Part shown: piece after piece, positions 11,301 through 23,183 of the stretch
How the letters are laid out: the number at the start of each line of letters is the position of its first letter
How positions within the stretch are numbered: position 1 is the stretch's first letter
NCBI GenBank assembly: GCA_964036045.1
Contig: OZ038390.1
Location: 32,552,819-32,616,818, forward strand
Length of the DNA: 64,000 nucleotides
Origin: Eutreptiella sp. 'Long Island Sound 2002'
Lineage: Eukaryota > Euglenozoa > Euglenophyceae > Eutreptiales > Eutreptiaceae
Direction: 5' to 3'
Position numbers and translations under genes: made by a program
Notes under the pieces: generated by a model
The model's database searches: none
What the model was told of the DNA's origin: nothing
Seen by the model: the letters and a program-made list of their open reading frames with translations, nothing else

Positions 11301-12785
11301 TCAAACGGCCGGTTCACGAAGGGTACACGAGGCTTTAGTGCCCGTCATCTTGACTTCCGCGATCTTGTCGGCCACATCGGTCACGGTAACACGGCCGAAG
11401 CCATAGGCGTTGTCACCCCAGGAAACCCAGAAGAGGGCGTCGCCCACAGAGGCTTTCCGGATGGACCCCTTCAGTCGCTTCATGGCTGGTGTATCCAGCG
11501 TGCCTGGGTCGTGCCATGTCCCGGAGGACTTCATCTTCATGAGGCGATCCATCTGTGAGCTCATTAGGGCCATTCGAGAACATAGGGAGTCAATTTCCGA
11601 CTGGGCGTCGGAACTTGCAGAGGATCCGTTACTCCTTCGGTGGTCGTCTCTGAAGTCGGGTCCGTTCAGTGCCAAGAAAAAATCAAGATCTGGGTCTTCC
11701 CGTGTGGATACACTTGGTGAAGGTGAGGGAGAGGAGCCAGACGCAGGTTCTAAAAGGTCTTCAAGCATGTCCACATTAATGCATGAGCGCTTCTTGTTAC
11801 GTGGGACTGGCGTGGGGGTCTCCCCAAAGGCTCGTGAGCGGTCGCCCCGTGAGCGTTTGCCCGCCTGGGGTGTCCCCCCGTCCAAGATCGAGTCATCATC
11901 GCGCGCCATGGGGACAGGTGAAGGCGAGACACCTGGGCCCGGCTGGGCAGGTGAGGTACCGCGCACTGGAGTTTCAGGCACCTTAAAATCCGCAAAGTGA
12001 GGGGCCACGTCTTCCTGCACATGTGCACGTTTTGGCTGTGTCTCTGGGGCAGAGATGTTGGAACCCGGGGTCTGTTGAGACGGCGGGGACTGGTCATTCG
12101 CACCCGGCATCAGATTTTTTAGGAGAGCAGCCAGTAGGCCTTCTACATGAGTACCGGTAGGTGGCGAAGATGAGACGGTCGGAGATGGTGTCGTAGTTGG
12201 CAGAGGCGTAGAGGCGTTGGTAGAGGGCGTGTTAGCGCCGCGACTAGACGGTGTCTGGGCGGTGGCATGGTTCTGTTGCGGTGTTTGGCGCTGCATCGCC
12301 CGGTATTTCGCTGGGTCCATGCCGCGCCGTTGCATCGCTTCCGAAATACGGTCCATATTGCGGCCACCTTTATTGGAGCGCTCCTCCTGTGCAACAATAG
12401 AGGCGAGTACACGATCTTCGTCGAAGTTTTCATTATCACAATGCTTCCAGGAGTGGCTGGTTTTCCCACAGTTCTTACATATAATTTTCCTGGGGTCGAG
12501 GTCATTCTTCTTTTCAGCGGCGTTGGGGCGCTTCCCGTGCTGCTCAGTGGAGTGGTTACAGAAAGAGACGCAGGTCGCGCAGTATGGCATCTGAGTGCCA
12601 ACAGGCAGTTTAGACAGGTCTTCAAACTCCTGGCCGGGCATGGTAGTTGGAGTACAGGTAGCAGGTGTATTCACAGCCGTTGGGCCCATGGTGCTAGACG
12701 AAGATGCCGGCATCGGGCTGGGGGCTGGTTTGGCCTGTGTCGAAGTGTTAGTGGCAGCAGACGCAAGAAGTTCCTGAAGCTTCGA

Positions 12786-12793
12786 GTCTCCGA
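12786..12793. repeat. Target-site duplication, left copy (GTCTCCGA)
   Basis: GTCTCCGA immediately precedes the TAGGGATGCAG terminus of the MITE and is repeated exactly at its other end. Confidence 0.95.
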
Positions 12794-13990
12794 TAGGGAT
12801 GCAGATTCGCAGCGAATTTAATTTGAATTCGCCGAATTCGCTGCGAATTCGTTCGCAGCACGAATTCGCTGCGAATTCGGCCTGAAATTCACAGTACTGC
12901 GAATTCGGGGCGAATTCGCTCTGCGAATTCGCAGGCGACAGCAAAATGACCACGCGTGCGCCGTCTTTTCTCCAGATGAAAACCTAACTTTGAATTGTGC
13001 CATGCAATAATTTTTTTGACTTTATACAATTAAAACCATGATCATTGTGCTTTGATTAACCCATTCAGTTGCTTGTGCGGGGCCTGCGTACTCGGTCTCG
13101 AGAAAAAAGCTTGTTTTTGACTTTTGAACGCACCGCTGTCTCCGCCTCGTTGCACTGAACACGACGGTGCCCTCTGTTCCTCCCAAAACCGCACCAGTTC
13201 GGAGAAAAACGCGTCGCGAACTTTTAATTTTCGACCTTTTTTTTCGACTTTGGACAGTCAAAACGTGTTTTCCCTTGCCTAACCTTCATTTTGGTACACT
13301 CCTTGCCCTCGTCGGCTCCGTGCACGCAGAGAAATCCTTGTTACGAGGTTCGAAAAAGTCCAGATTTGACAGTGTACTGTAACGGTCACATAGTGATGAT
13401 TATTGAGCATCATGACAATAATAATGTTAATTGAATGCCCATTGCTAGTTTGCTTTATGTTTCCCTTGTATTTGTTATCCTCTCCCTTAGATGAATTCAA
13501 GTCCCATGATTCAATGCAAGAATACAATGAATGAAGGCCCAATAATGGCAAGAAGTGGTTCACATGTGATGGTTTGTGTGTGGATTGGTGATTTTGCATG
13601 CTTTGTTGCTTTTTTTCCAAAAGGTATTTGAAAGAATCGAGGAAGGGTGTATACATCGATATTTGGAATTCTTCGTTTTGATTTGTCTTTATTTTTGTCA
13701 AATAGTTTAAGCACGGTGAATGCAAGCAACAACAAACAACAAAAATTGCAAGGTTATGGAAGCTTTTGGACTTGAAATGTTTAATGCCATATGGTAATGG
13801 GCATATGCAAACAGGTGAAGGTAAATTGTAGGTGCCTATGGATTCTAAGCCTCGGGGGAATTCAAGCGAATCAAGGGGGAATTCGAATTTGAAGTTGCGA
13901 ATTCGAATTCGGAGGGGTCCACGAATTCGTGCGAATTCGGGGCGAATTCGAATTCGAGCGAATTCGTGCGAATTCGAACCTGCATCCCTA
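12794..13990. mobile_element. hAT-type MITE, 1,197 bp
   Basis: The termini are perfect 11-bp inverted repeats, TAGGGATGCAG...CTGCATCCCTA, flanked by identical 8-bp target-site duplications. Eight-bp duplications and short TA/CA-GGG-like termini are typical of the hAT superfamily. Subterminal regions (12806-12935 and 13855-13980) are dense in GCGAATTCG-type motifs, as expected of hAT transposase binding sites. The interior holds no transposase-like ORF, so the element is non-autonomous. The insertion interrupts the gag-like ORF. Confidence 0.9.
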
Positions 13991-13998
13991 GTCTCCGA
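13991..13998. repeat. Target-site duplication, right copy (GTCTCCGA)
   Basis: GTCTCCGA immediately follows the CTGCATCCCTA terminus; removing one copy plus the element restores the gag-like reading frame. Confidence 0.95.
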
Positions 13999-14089
13999 GG
14001 GCGGTCTGAAGTTTTTGCAGCTGTTCAAGTTGGGACAGGATGTCTTTAATACCCGGACTGGAGAGCATGTCGGCGATTGATTTGTCCAT

Positions 14090-14603
14090 AGTGACAGAAG
14101 CGGCAGAGATGATAAATGATAAAGAGTAACAGGGCAATTAAAATGACGTAGGATCTTTTCAAAGACTTCGTACAAGAATCCTTGGCGATTCAGGTAGATA
14201 TAGTAGAAACACTTAATGTAATTTCTCACGTCTCCACGTCGTCAGGTGCGGTCTACGGAATTTAGCTACCTTGGAAACAGTTCACCCAATGTTATTCCAA
14301 ATTGAGATCTCTGCAACTAGTAGTTCTCTTGTGGTTCCTTTCCCCAGAGCAATGCAATGCTGCAGTGATGGATCCGAGAGCCCCAGGTACGAACAGACCA
14401 AGTACAGTGACCGTCAAGTGGAAAGCGTCAGAGAGAGCGGGCACACATGGCAGGCATAATTCCAAAGACACAAGCAACGCTTTCTGTGGAAACGGTAGCA
14501 GGGAGCACACGAGGAGATATTCCGCATACGCCACCCTAATGAGAAATCATTCAATCAAAGGAAGTCCGAGTCTTTCGTGAAATGCAAACCCTGGTTCACC
14601 AAA
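14090..14603. other. Spacer between RT and gag-like ORFs
   Basis: About 500 bp on the same side of both minus-strand ORFs with only short frames. It could be an untranslated or internal region of one element, or a junction between two. Confidence 0.4.
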
Positions 14604-16576
14604 CTAGGCATAAAAGCGAAGTGCCGAGCGCGCCAAGTCACCATAGCCCACCGCGTCACATTTCGCTAGAATAGTGGGCTTCCACCAGGACGCAGGGTAC
14701 TGTTTGCTAGTCAACAAAAGCATCAGGCAGCATATATTAAAGAAAATAATTTCAGAACCAAAAGCATAATGCATCGCCTTCAGTACCTGATTGGGCACAA
14801 AGGAAGCCAGCATGGGCGGCGTGTTGGGGCTGAAATGGTCTAGCATTCGCTGATGTGAAGCGGGATGGGAGGCACCTGGACCACAGTGAAAAACTGGCGG
14901 TTTAACCGAAATTTCAACGTCATGCGACGAAGAGACAAACAGATTCGCTTCCAGGAAAGGGAGGACACCAGAGATGCATTCCACAGTGAGTTCCATACCC
15001 AGGGTTTCGTGCAGAGTGTCAGCTACGCGCTGGACTGTGACGTGGGGATCAGTGTGCGCTAGACTAGTCAGCAGGAGTACCAGAAAATTGTCACGGTATC
15101 TCACCATAGGTGGCAGGTTTTTGTCTTTCAAGACTCGTTCTTTATAGGCAACTACAAGAGACGAAAACTGAGCAGACGATGACCCGCCAATCGCAATGCC
15201 ACATGTTTGGCGGAAGACAGAGGAGCAGGAAACAAACATATCGTTAAACAGCAAATCCCAGAATACATAATGCAAAATGTCCACAAAACCCAGCTTGTAG
15301 TACCCAGTTTTTGAACCGTTGCAGGCCACATGGTCTAGTGTTTTCACACCACCCTTGTGTATCCAAAACCGGGTGTTACGTGGGCACAGGCCTTTGGAGT
15401 TGCACAGGGAGTCAAAGAAAAAGATAGGCGCAATCGGCACGGATGGACGGTCAATATTCGGGAACATTTCCACAAGGTCGAGCTCCGCAAACAACCATGC
15501 CATACCAGGAAATTGCACCCGCCAGGCTGCCACTTTATGTTTAAGGGCGGACATAGATATAAATTCAAGAACATCCGGGTGGTCACAGGCAGATTTCCAG
15601 AGGAGAGTGAGGCAGCGTGAAATAACACGTCCGTAGCGACGGAAGGGGTGCGTACCATGCCGAATGATTTCACGTTGTTTAAGCTTGCATTGGGGGTCTA
15701 ATTCAAGAATTTTGTGTTTTATGAGAACCAGCATATCGGGCACACACAACGCTGCATCACGCTTCTGAAGGGCTAGTGGCGGGGTGGTCCGCAGTCCTAC
15801 AGATGGCAGTCGGTGTGCATTGGCGTTTCTTTGTGAGTTGCCGCTGACAGCGTGTCACGGCACTGATCGAATGGTGGACCGCAGTTGCCCCCACATTTGC
15901 AAATTTCTTTCTCCATTTTTGAACCATGACGATTGATCATATGCCGTTTCTTTGTGAGTTGCCGCTGACAGCGTGTCACGGCACTGATCGAATGGTGGAC
16001 CGTAGTTGCCCCCACATTTGCAAATTTCTTTCTCCATTTTTGAACCATGACGATTGATCATATGCCGTTTCTTTGTGAGTTGCCGCTGACAGCCTGTCAC
16101 GGCACTGCTCGAATGGTGGACCGTAGTTGCCCCCACATTTGCAAATTTCTTTGTCCGTTTTTGAACCATGACGATTGATCATATACCGTTTCTTTGTGAG
16201 TGGCCGCTGACAGCCTGTCACGACACTGATCGAATGGTGGACCATAGTTGCCCCCACATTTGCAAATTTCTTTGTCCAATTTTGAACCATGACGATTGAT
16301 CATATATATATATACCGTTTCTAGCGGGTGTAGCGCACGGTCAGCCTTTAATAATATGGTTCCACACGTGGCAAGGAAAATTGAGCATGGTGTTGTTGCC
16401 CAGCGATGCATACCCACCACTGGGCGCGAAGGGAATCTACCAATCGAAGAGAGGCCAAAACCCTGTTTGTGAGCATTTGCTAACAGGTAGAACACCGGCA
16501 ATTTAGGAGGGGGCTGGTTGTCGAAAAACTGTTGTAAAAACTCCGTGAGTGACATCAGGCAAGCATGGGATTGCAA
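14604..16576 (-). pseudogene. Reverse transcriptase, probably Penelope-like, interrupted
   Basis: The upstream part (16576 to about 16314) reads PVFYLLANAHKQ...GRFPSRPVVGMH...LLKADRALHPLE, matching the FYxLPKxHK and RPIV blocks and the L-x-PL segment of Penelope-like RTs. After a tandem-repeat block the frame resumes near 15.80 kb (ALCVPDMLVLIKHKI), then WLFAELDLVEMFPNI (motif A, catalytic Asp), RQTCGIAIGGSSSAQFSSL (motif B, like Q-x2-GxAMGxxxSP) and MVRYRDNFLVLL (motif C, YRDN in place of YxDD). No GIY-YIG endonuclease is seen. The repeat insertion is not a multiple of three per unit and simple GT-AG removal does not restore frame by my reading. RT assignment is firm; the Penelope assignment is likely. 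Confidence 0.75.
15822..16313. repeat. 121-bp tandem repeat, four copies, inside RT
   Basis: Copies start at 15822, 15943, 16064 and 16185 (CCGTTTCTTTGTGAGT), a 121-bp period; the last copy carries an extra TATATATA before the RT sequence resumes. Copies differ by a few substitutions (TCTCCATTTT versus TGTCCGTTTT). On the minus strand the unit encodes CKCGG(N)YGPPFDQC-type peptide in one frame, but the period shifts frame at each copy. Confidence 0.95.
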
Positions 16577-16730
16577 TCATCGCCAATCTGTGTTGCCAAA
16601 GTTTGGCTTTTTCCTCCCATACCGCAACCGTAGATGTATCACCCAACATGCGGTAAACGGGTTTGTCACCTGGTTTGTCCAATGCAACAAAGCATGGCGT
16701 GGCCCCAACCATCACAACGGGATGGATTGA

Positions 16731-17981
16731 TTGTCCATGCGGACAAGAAAAACCCCCCACCCCTCCCACGTGAATAATCCCACAAAATGGTGTGGATGCG
16801 TGGTGTGCGAAACGTGGGTTCATGAAGAGTGTGTTGCTCCCGTCGTGAACCCTTTTATTTGTCGCACTTGTTGTAACCTCGGAGCACGTGCTCTTGAAGG
16901 TGACATCAAGTGGGACGATGCCACCGACAAGCTTAGACAAATTGTCAAAGCGATCTTTATCGACTATGGTAAAGGTGTCGGTGGCGACCTTCGTGCCTGG
17001 GCCGCCCACGTCGGTGTGCACGTTGAAGAAATGTCACGTGAGATCGGGGAACGCTTTTGGGGTTCTTTCTTTGCAGGTGCCTCTATATATGCAATGCGGA
17101 AGACATTAGTTGACTTCATTGCTACGCAAGAAAGTGAAAAATCAGCATGGGTTCGAGGTTTAATCAATTGGCTTCAAACCGAGGGTGGGGAGATCTTCCT
17201 TGCTTTGTGTGCTGTTGTTCATGCCTCGTTTGTGAAGGTGTTTTGGAACACCCTCACAGCGAAAGGTGGTAGCATGTCCGTTGTCGACGCGTACCCTTAT
17301 GTGCACAAGATCACCGACACTTTGTATCGGTATGGCGAAAATCCCGAGCTAGCTTTGCAATGTGAGGGTCGAGCCATGGATCTTGCACATTCTTCACCCG
17401 TTCTTGTGGAGTTGAAATGTCGCCTCCGCATCGTGTTCAAGCGAATGCATAGGCGCTGGCTCCACTACACTTTTTCCTACCGCTCCGGTGGGAGCACATG
17501 TGTACCGGAGATGACTCCCGAACAAAAAAAAAATTGGGAAGTCACTCCGTGCGACACAATTTTTTGCGAATTGTTCTTTGGTACCTTGGGTGACACTCTG
17601 CACCTCGGAGGTACAAGGATAAATCCTCAACGGGCTGCCTTCACTGCAATTCATCGACACAACCACAAGTTTGATCGCCCTCTTGAAGAGGATGAAGTGT
17701 CATGGATTAGCAAGACGGCCCGGGTGGTGGAGGCAAGGTATGGGAGCCAAAAGGAGATGCGCGGTCAACAATATCGCGATAAGATGTTGGCAGCTAGGCA
17801 GGATGCAGTGCAGCAAGCCCCCAAAAAGCTGGCAGCTGCGAAGCGTGCTCTGCAAAAAGAGGAAGCGAGAGTGGCCACGGACCCACAAAGGCAAGCGGAG
17901 AGAGGTGGGGGACGGGTGAGGGCAAGCAATGCCCGTCAACCCAAACCGAACCCAAGGTACATGTCGCAGCAATTTTGCTGA
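16731..17981 (+). CDS. 416-codon ORF with N-terminal PHD-like zinc motif
   Basis: Near the N-terminus, WCGCVVCETWVHEECVAP followed by PFICRTC gives the C-x2-C, W-x-H-x2-C and C-x2-C spacing of the second half of a PHD finger; the first Cys pair is not complete in this frame, suggesting a missing 5' exon. The central region (about residues 55-300) is mixed helical with many aromatic and basic residues (LKCRLRIVFKRMHRRWLHYTF) and no family I recognise. The C-terminus is a Lys/Arg/Gln/Ala-rich tail (AKRALQKEEARVATDPQRQ). PHD fingers read histone tails, and the basic tail would suit a nuclear protein. No stop or frameshift over 1.25 kb suggests recent function. It may be host or transposon-encoded. 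Confidence 0.55.
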   Translation: MSMRTRKTPHPSHVNNPTKWCGCVVCETWVHEECVAPVVNPFICRTCCNLGARALEGDIKWDDATDKLRQIVKAIFIDYGKGVGGDLRAWAAHVGVHVEEMSREIGERFWGSFFAGASIYAMRKTLVDFIATQESEKSAWVRGLINWLQTEGGEIFLALCAVVHASFVKVFWNTLTAKGGSMSVVDAYPYVHKITDTLYRYGENPELALQCEGRAMDLAHSSPVLVELKCRLRIVFKRMHRRWLHYTFSYRSGGSTCVPEMTPEQKKNWEVTPCDTIFCELFFGTLGDTLHLGGTRINPQRAAFTAIHRHNHKFDRPLEEDEVSWISKTARVVEARYGSQKEMRGQQYRDKMLAARQDAVQQAPKKLAAAKRALQKEEARVATDPQRQAERGGGRVRASNARQPKPNPRYMSQQFC

Positions 17982-20900
17982 AACCAACTCAGTTCTGCTA
18001 CTCTGTGATCCTGAACATAGTGGTGCAGATGTTGCCAATGTGGGTCCACCGCGGTTTTGTGCATTCCGTGCTTTGCATTTTGTGCCTTGCCTTTGCTTTC
18101 AGCCTTCCTAAATCATACGAAAGTAGTGTAACACATGTCATCATGGTGCAAGAACCATTTATGTGCAAGGGGATATAACCCTACCCTGCAACAGGGCAGC
18201 CTGGCACCCCAAGGGGGGGGGGGGGGGCTACACCCACATACGGAGGTGCGCGAAGCAAAGAGGGACCAAAAACCTTCTTTTGGTACCACAATGGGTTCAT
18301 ATGAACCCTCAGTGGGGTGGGGGGGGGATTTCCTACTTTGTGACGTGTCCCGTGCCCCCCCTAGCTCAGCCGATCTGACCGATCTGCTTAAGAGGTCATA
18401 TCCCCATCAACCATCCCCATCAAACGCGACCATTGAAATTGTGCAGGCGACTCAATCTTTTACTGTGGCAGAATTTTTCTTTGAAATGCTGCGATTTTGG
18501 AGAATTTTTCTGAGATGTATCCATGAACCTTTGGCTCCTATGAATATTGCGTTGGGCGTGTTCAGTTTTTGACTTCCCAGATTGTGTCGAGCCAACTAGT
18601 GTTCACCAAAGGTCTTAAAGCTGTTGTGAGTCGACGACTAGTGCTAGCCCCGCCCTGTGGTACGTTTTTCGTCGTCTTTGCACGGCGCAGTTTCATAAAC
18701 TTTCGACATGTCTACACTCTAGAGCTACATCTAAACACCCACTTGCCTACCGCCGCCCCCCGAACAGCCGGTTGCTCAGAAGTGCAGCTTCTTCAAACTC
18801 TCTTCACAGATGGTTATGAGTGTCTATTTTTTTCGATGGTTATGGGCATTTTCTTGCTGTTTTGTGCCTTGCTTCCTACTACTGCCCACTAAAGAGTGTG
18901 TGCCAATAGTATCAATAACGGTAAGCTATGTGCACAATTGGCATTTCTTTGCTGTTTTGTGCCTTGCCCCTTGTCATTGCCCACTGAAGAGTGTGTGCCC
19001 GTAGTATCAATAACGATTAAGGAAATTGAAATTTCTCTAACATATGGATGAAGTTCAAACCGAGGGAGAGCTTTCGTGCCCTGGACGTGCTCTTTAAGGA
19101 GATAAAAAACCACTTCTTTCCGAGACGGTGGTGTCACGTTATCCGGTGTCCGTGTGCTAGGATCAGTCCCTGCAACCGTAGTGGGAGCGTAACTTGTTGG
19201 AAACACTGCAACAAGACTTGGGCCGTAGCAAATTCACGGAAGTGAGTGCTGCCTGGAATAAGGCACAGGCTTCAGGGAAATACAAGGGTAAGGATTGGTT
19301 AGGCATCCAACCCAAAGGACATCCGTAGCTCAAATTGCAAGCTCAACAAATGTTGCATGGGTAAAGGTGAAAATTGGTAAATGGTAAAGCAGTTTGTTAG
19401 TCGTTGCATGCATGGGGATTTCGGTGGTTCACGAGTGGCAACCGACCCAAACCCTTCTGCTTGCGGGCCAGCGTATCCCTTTTACTTGCGTTTTCTAGGA
19501 CTCAAAATTATGCCGCTCGTTTGTCGGCAACGTCGCAATTTTGTGTTGCCTTGAGCCCGGGTGGTGTTTTGTGTGGATTCGGACAATGGGTGTGGATCGT
19601 ATCAGCAGTGATGTCATACCCTATTTATCGCCCTTCCTAACCCTTTCTGAGCCCCAATACACATTCCCTCCCCTCCTACACATGATCCTCTAGCCTACCG
19701 CACTCAACCTAGTCACCATGACGCAAATTTCGGGGCCTAGCATGGTCGTCCACACGACTATCTCGTTGACCATCTAAGTTTCGTTGTTCACATCTACCGG
19801 TCGTCCACAGCCTTCTTTTCACGAAACAATGTGTTATGAGTGTAGTGCTACATTCTCTAATGTGTGCCCGTTTGTTGTGCGCGCGAAGAGTGAAGAGAAG
19901 GTCGAACTCGAGGCTAAGATTGGGACCAGTTTTCGTTGTTTGCAGTGTGTCGTTCCCATGTAGCTAGCCACAGAACTTCAAATTTTTGTGGAGTTGGACG
20001 TTATGATACTTTTGGGACCGATTGGAAAAAGAAAGGCAGTCATCGCACATGCACATGCACAACGGGAGCAAGTGCAATCAATTGTAATGTGTGTGCCTTT
20101 TTGCGTGGACGACGAATGATCTAGTTTGTAACCCGGGGTCACAACAATGATGGTTCATTTTAGTGTAAGGGTGGGGAGCTTGCTTGTGAACCGAAACCCT
20201 GGAAACACTATTAAGCCTCGTCCGGCATGGGTGGCCATGGAATGACCCATCTAGGGCATGCTAACAAGATATGTGCCCATGGAGTGCGGCAGTTTGCCGT
20301 CGAATGCAACTCCCAAAGTGGTGATGCTAGCGGTTGGGCTTTGACACGGTGGCATCACGAACGGGCTCCCAACCTCTCGCTACATATATGAACGAGCATT
20401 TCTACATGGGGAAGATTTCGGGGCTCCAAGAGCAAATTTGAAGCTCCAATGGCTCTAAATCTCCTCGACAACCCCGAAAGTGTGGTGTTAAACAACATGC
20501 CAAGTGTTCGGTGTGAAGGATAGACCATACGCTACACGAAGCCCCTCACAAGGACAAAACACAGCACAATTCTTCATGAAGAGATTCCGAATCACCTCCA
20601 AATGTCCTATTTTTTTAATTGGGCGTGGTTGCACCACTTAGAGTGAGGGTCTTAAGGAAATCAAGCACGCGACACCAATTTGTAATTCAACATCAAAGAT
20701 ACGGGATGTGTTCCACCATATTCTCGGTTTGCATTCATCATTTCGACTGAAAAAAGAGACGCATGACACATCGTCTATTGTGCCCCTCAATTCTTCGGGG
20801 CACGACTTTTCGGAGTTGAAGACTTGGAAAGGTTGGAGTTGGGATGGTGGCGTGCACGTTTGGATGACGGTAATCATATCTGGAATCCTTAGCGCACACA

Positions 20901-23183
20901 CCATCACATTCCACTTTTTGGCCTCATAATTTTCTATGGATTCCTTGTGGCTTTAGATAGGCGGATGGCTCGACTACTTTTGTGGACCACGTGTTGGTAG
21001 CGCACGCATGGTTCCATGCCACTGTTTGCCCATGCCTCCATACTACGTGCAAATGTTGACCAACAATTGTCGCCGATGACCAACTTTTCCATAACAATTT
21101 GCTATCACGCACTCTTGCAAGGTGATGACCGTTTGAGAACGCTTGCTCTTTGTGCCTGAGCTACGCATCGCACTGCCGGTGGGGGAGTTGGCACACCATC
21201 ATGAAGTATGGATGTACTTCAAAACTGTTGGGGGCATTGAGTGATCGCAAATTTTTTCATTCGGATTGAAACCTTTGCTTTCCAAACACTTCAAGGAAAA
21301 AATCGCACGCAAGATGCAACGCAAGTATTTTGTTCAATGGTTGTGGGTTGCCTTTCGTATGCAGGGGTGTCAATAACATTAATTGGTTTTTTGCTGCTGC
21401 TCCACTACTCGTGCGCCTAGACCCCTTCTTCTAGAACAACTAGAAGCGCGAGCACCCGATGGGCAATGGTACGTTTTGGCGAATCAACACCGTTTTCTCT
21501 TCTCTTGAACCGAGAGAAAGTGGGGAAAAGTTGCACTCACAAGTTGGGTGAAGGATTCCTCCATGGGCATTGCGCATTGGTACTTGCACCGGTTGTGTCC
21601 TAGCTTTCAATATTGCCACATGTTGACGATCTTCCACCACTCCGAAGGCAAACGATCGATTTCCATGTGAAGCTATGCGATGCTTGCTTCGAGAACTACA
21701 TCTCAAACGGGAAAGACCATCGAGTTTTCGCAACAACAAAACGAACTTTTGAATGCTCTTCTAGCGGAGCGAGATGAACAATTGCAAGAACTACAGGTTA
21801 CATCCTTTCATGTAGGCCACTTGGGCCACCACATTTGTTGCCCTTCCCTTTGCTAACCCTCGGGTGTCTGTCAATCATGACTTGGTGGGGACATCTGCCT
21901 ATGCGGGATGCCAACAGGCGTTCCGTAAAGGCGTCCCGGGATGTCAATAGCCACCCCACACGTGACCACGTGATAAGGAACCGAAACCACGCCTGAGCAG
22001 GACACATGAAGGACATCAACCGAAGGGTCATATGTCCCTGTTGTACTGTTTTAGGTCAGCCCATGGGTTTTTGACAAGCGTTCTTGTGCTTCTCTCTGCA
22101 TTGCGGAAAAAAAACACACGTGAATAGGCAAGTAACCGCAACGAGCGCGAAGAAGTACGAACGGAGAGTCACATCACTCGTTTGTCTAGTGCATTTGCTT
22201 CACATCAATGCATTTTTGACAACCGTTGCTTGCTTTGCGTATTGCATGGCGTGAATATGCGTTGAAGGTCCTAGATGCTTGATGCCTCGCTTCACTTGGG
22301 CATTTGGCTATGTCCGCCATCACAGCCGTGGAAGCATGTTCAATGTTCTGTTTCCCAAATTTGCCCATGACAAGAGGGATTGGGAAATGATTGTGAAACA
22401 TTCAAAGGCCAATCGCGGCGTCATTTTAAGCACCCTCTTTGTCTCCTTAGAGGGTTTTGGTAACAAAGAACGCCGAAGTTTACACCCTTAAGCAAGTATG
22501 CGCTTTCTTCGGGCTTGAGGTTTGGATACGAGACGGTGGGTGCCAATTTGGAGGTCGATCCTCCGATCCGCGTCGATGCTTAAGTACCTAGGTGGAGAGC
22601 TTCGGTAGCAAAAAGCACGAATCACCCCTTCGTTGCAATTGCCGGGTGCGTCGGCAAGATTCCTCGAGACAACCCCTAACTTCCTTCTATCCATGAAAGT
22701 GAATCATGTCCTCCTAGGAGAACAAGCACACCATCTCGCGATTGTAGTATTCGCAAGACAACCTACACAGCACCACGAAGGAGGGCATGTTACTTCGGAA
22801 TGCGGATGCGATTAATCAATAATTGATACACGGGCGAAGATCTATACACGAGCAAGAGCCCAAATGATCTTGTTCAAGATGTGAACAACGGGTGAGGATC
22901 ATCCTGTCTCAAACCAAGGGATCAAGCAACAGTTTTGCACATCAGATGCGGAAGAATGCACAATCAAAGATTTGTTCATTTGAATTGCCAACCGGGAATG
23001 CCAGCCAAACGCCACAACGGTGACAGTGGCATCCGCAACCACTTTTGGAGTGTCTTTTTTTTCTCCGGTCATGGCGATCCGGAAAATGCTTCCTTTGCGT
23101 GGACGTGTGCCCCTTTCATCCCTTGACAACAACTGCGACGAACAAACAACCACAACCACATGAACAACGACGTCGGGCACCAT
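17982..23183. other. Decayed sequence without a supportable gene
   Basis: Only short frames on both strands, many broken. Notable remnants: 19048-19245 (+) encodes a Cys-rich piece (WCHVIRCPCARISPC...TCWKHC); 19830-19964 (+) encodes CYECSATFSNVC...SFRCLQC, resembling the PHD-like motifs at 16.8 and 26.6 kb; and 20.6-22.5 kb holds plant-transposon-like peptide fragments in shifting frames that I cannot classify. G-tracts occur near 18.21 and 18.32 kb. Confidence 0.45.
19830..19964 (+). pseudogene. PHD-like zinc-motif remnant
   Basis: A 44-codon frame beginning ATGTGTTATGAG reads CYEC...C, then about 25 residues, then FRCLQC before a stop. The cysteine order parallels the PHD-like segments at 16.8 kb and 26.6 kb. 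Flanking frames are broken, so it is best regarded as a relic. Confidence 0.3.

Larger units (their letters stand above)
11301..14089 (-). pseudogene. Gag-like zinc-knuckle ORF split by a MITE
   Basis: The first 33 codons run 14089-13991 (MDKSIADMLSSPGIKD..., coiled-coil-like Leu/Gln spacing) and the remaining 494 codons run 12785-11301. They join in frame once the 1,197-bp insertion and one copy of its 8-bp duplication are removed, giving about 527 residues. A single CCHC knuckle, CKNCGKTSHSWKHC (C-x2-C-x4-H-x4-C), follows a second Cys cluster (YCATCVSFCNH); then a long Pro/Ser/Thr-rich linker, a basic patch and a C-terminal segment (FWVSWGDNAYGFGRV) that could be a small beta-barrel. CCHC knuckles bind nucleic acid in retroelement Gag proteins. 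Inserted sequence supplies a stop directly after the first part, so the gene is disrupted. Confidence 0.75.

Noticed and set aside
16503-17021. Minus-strand 172-codon ORF
   Set aside because: Upstream of 16576 it is the antisense shadow of the PHD-like ORF; only the lower part shows RT motifs.
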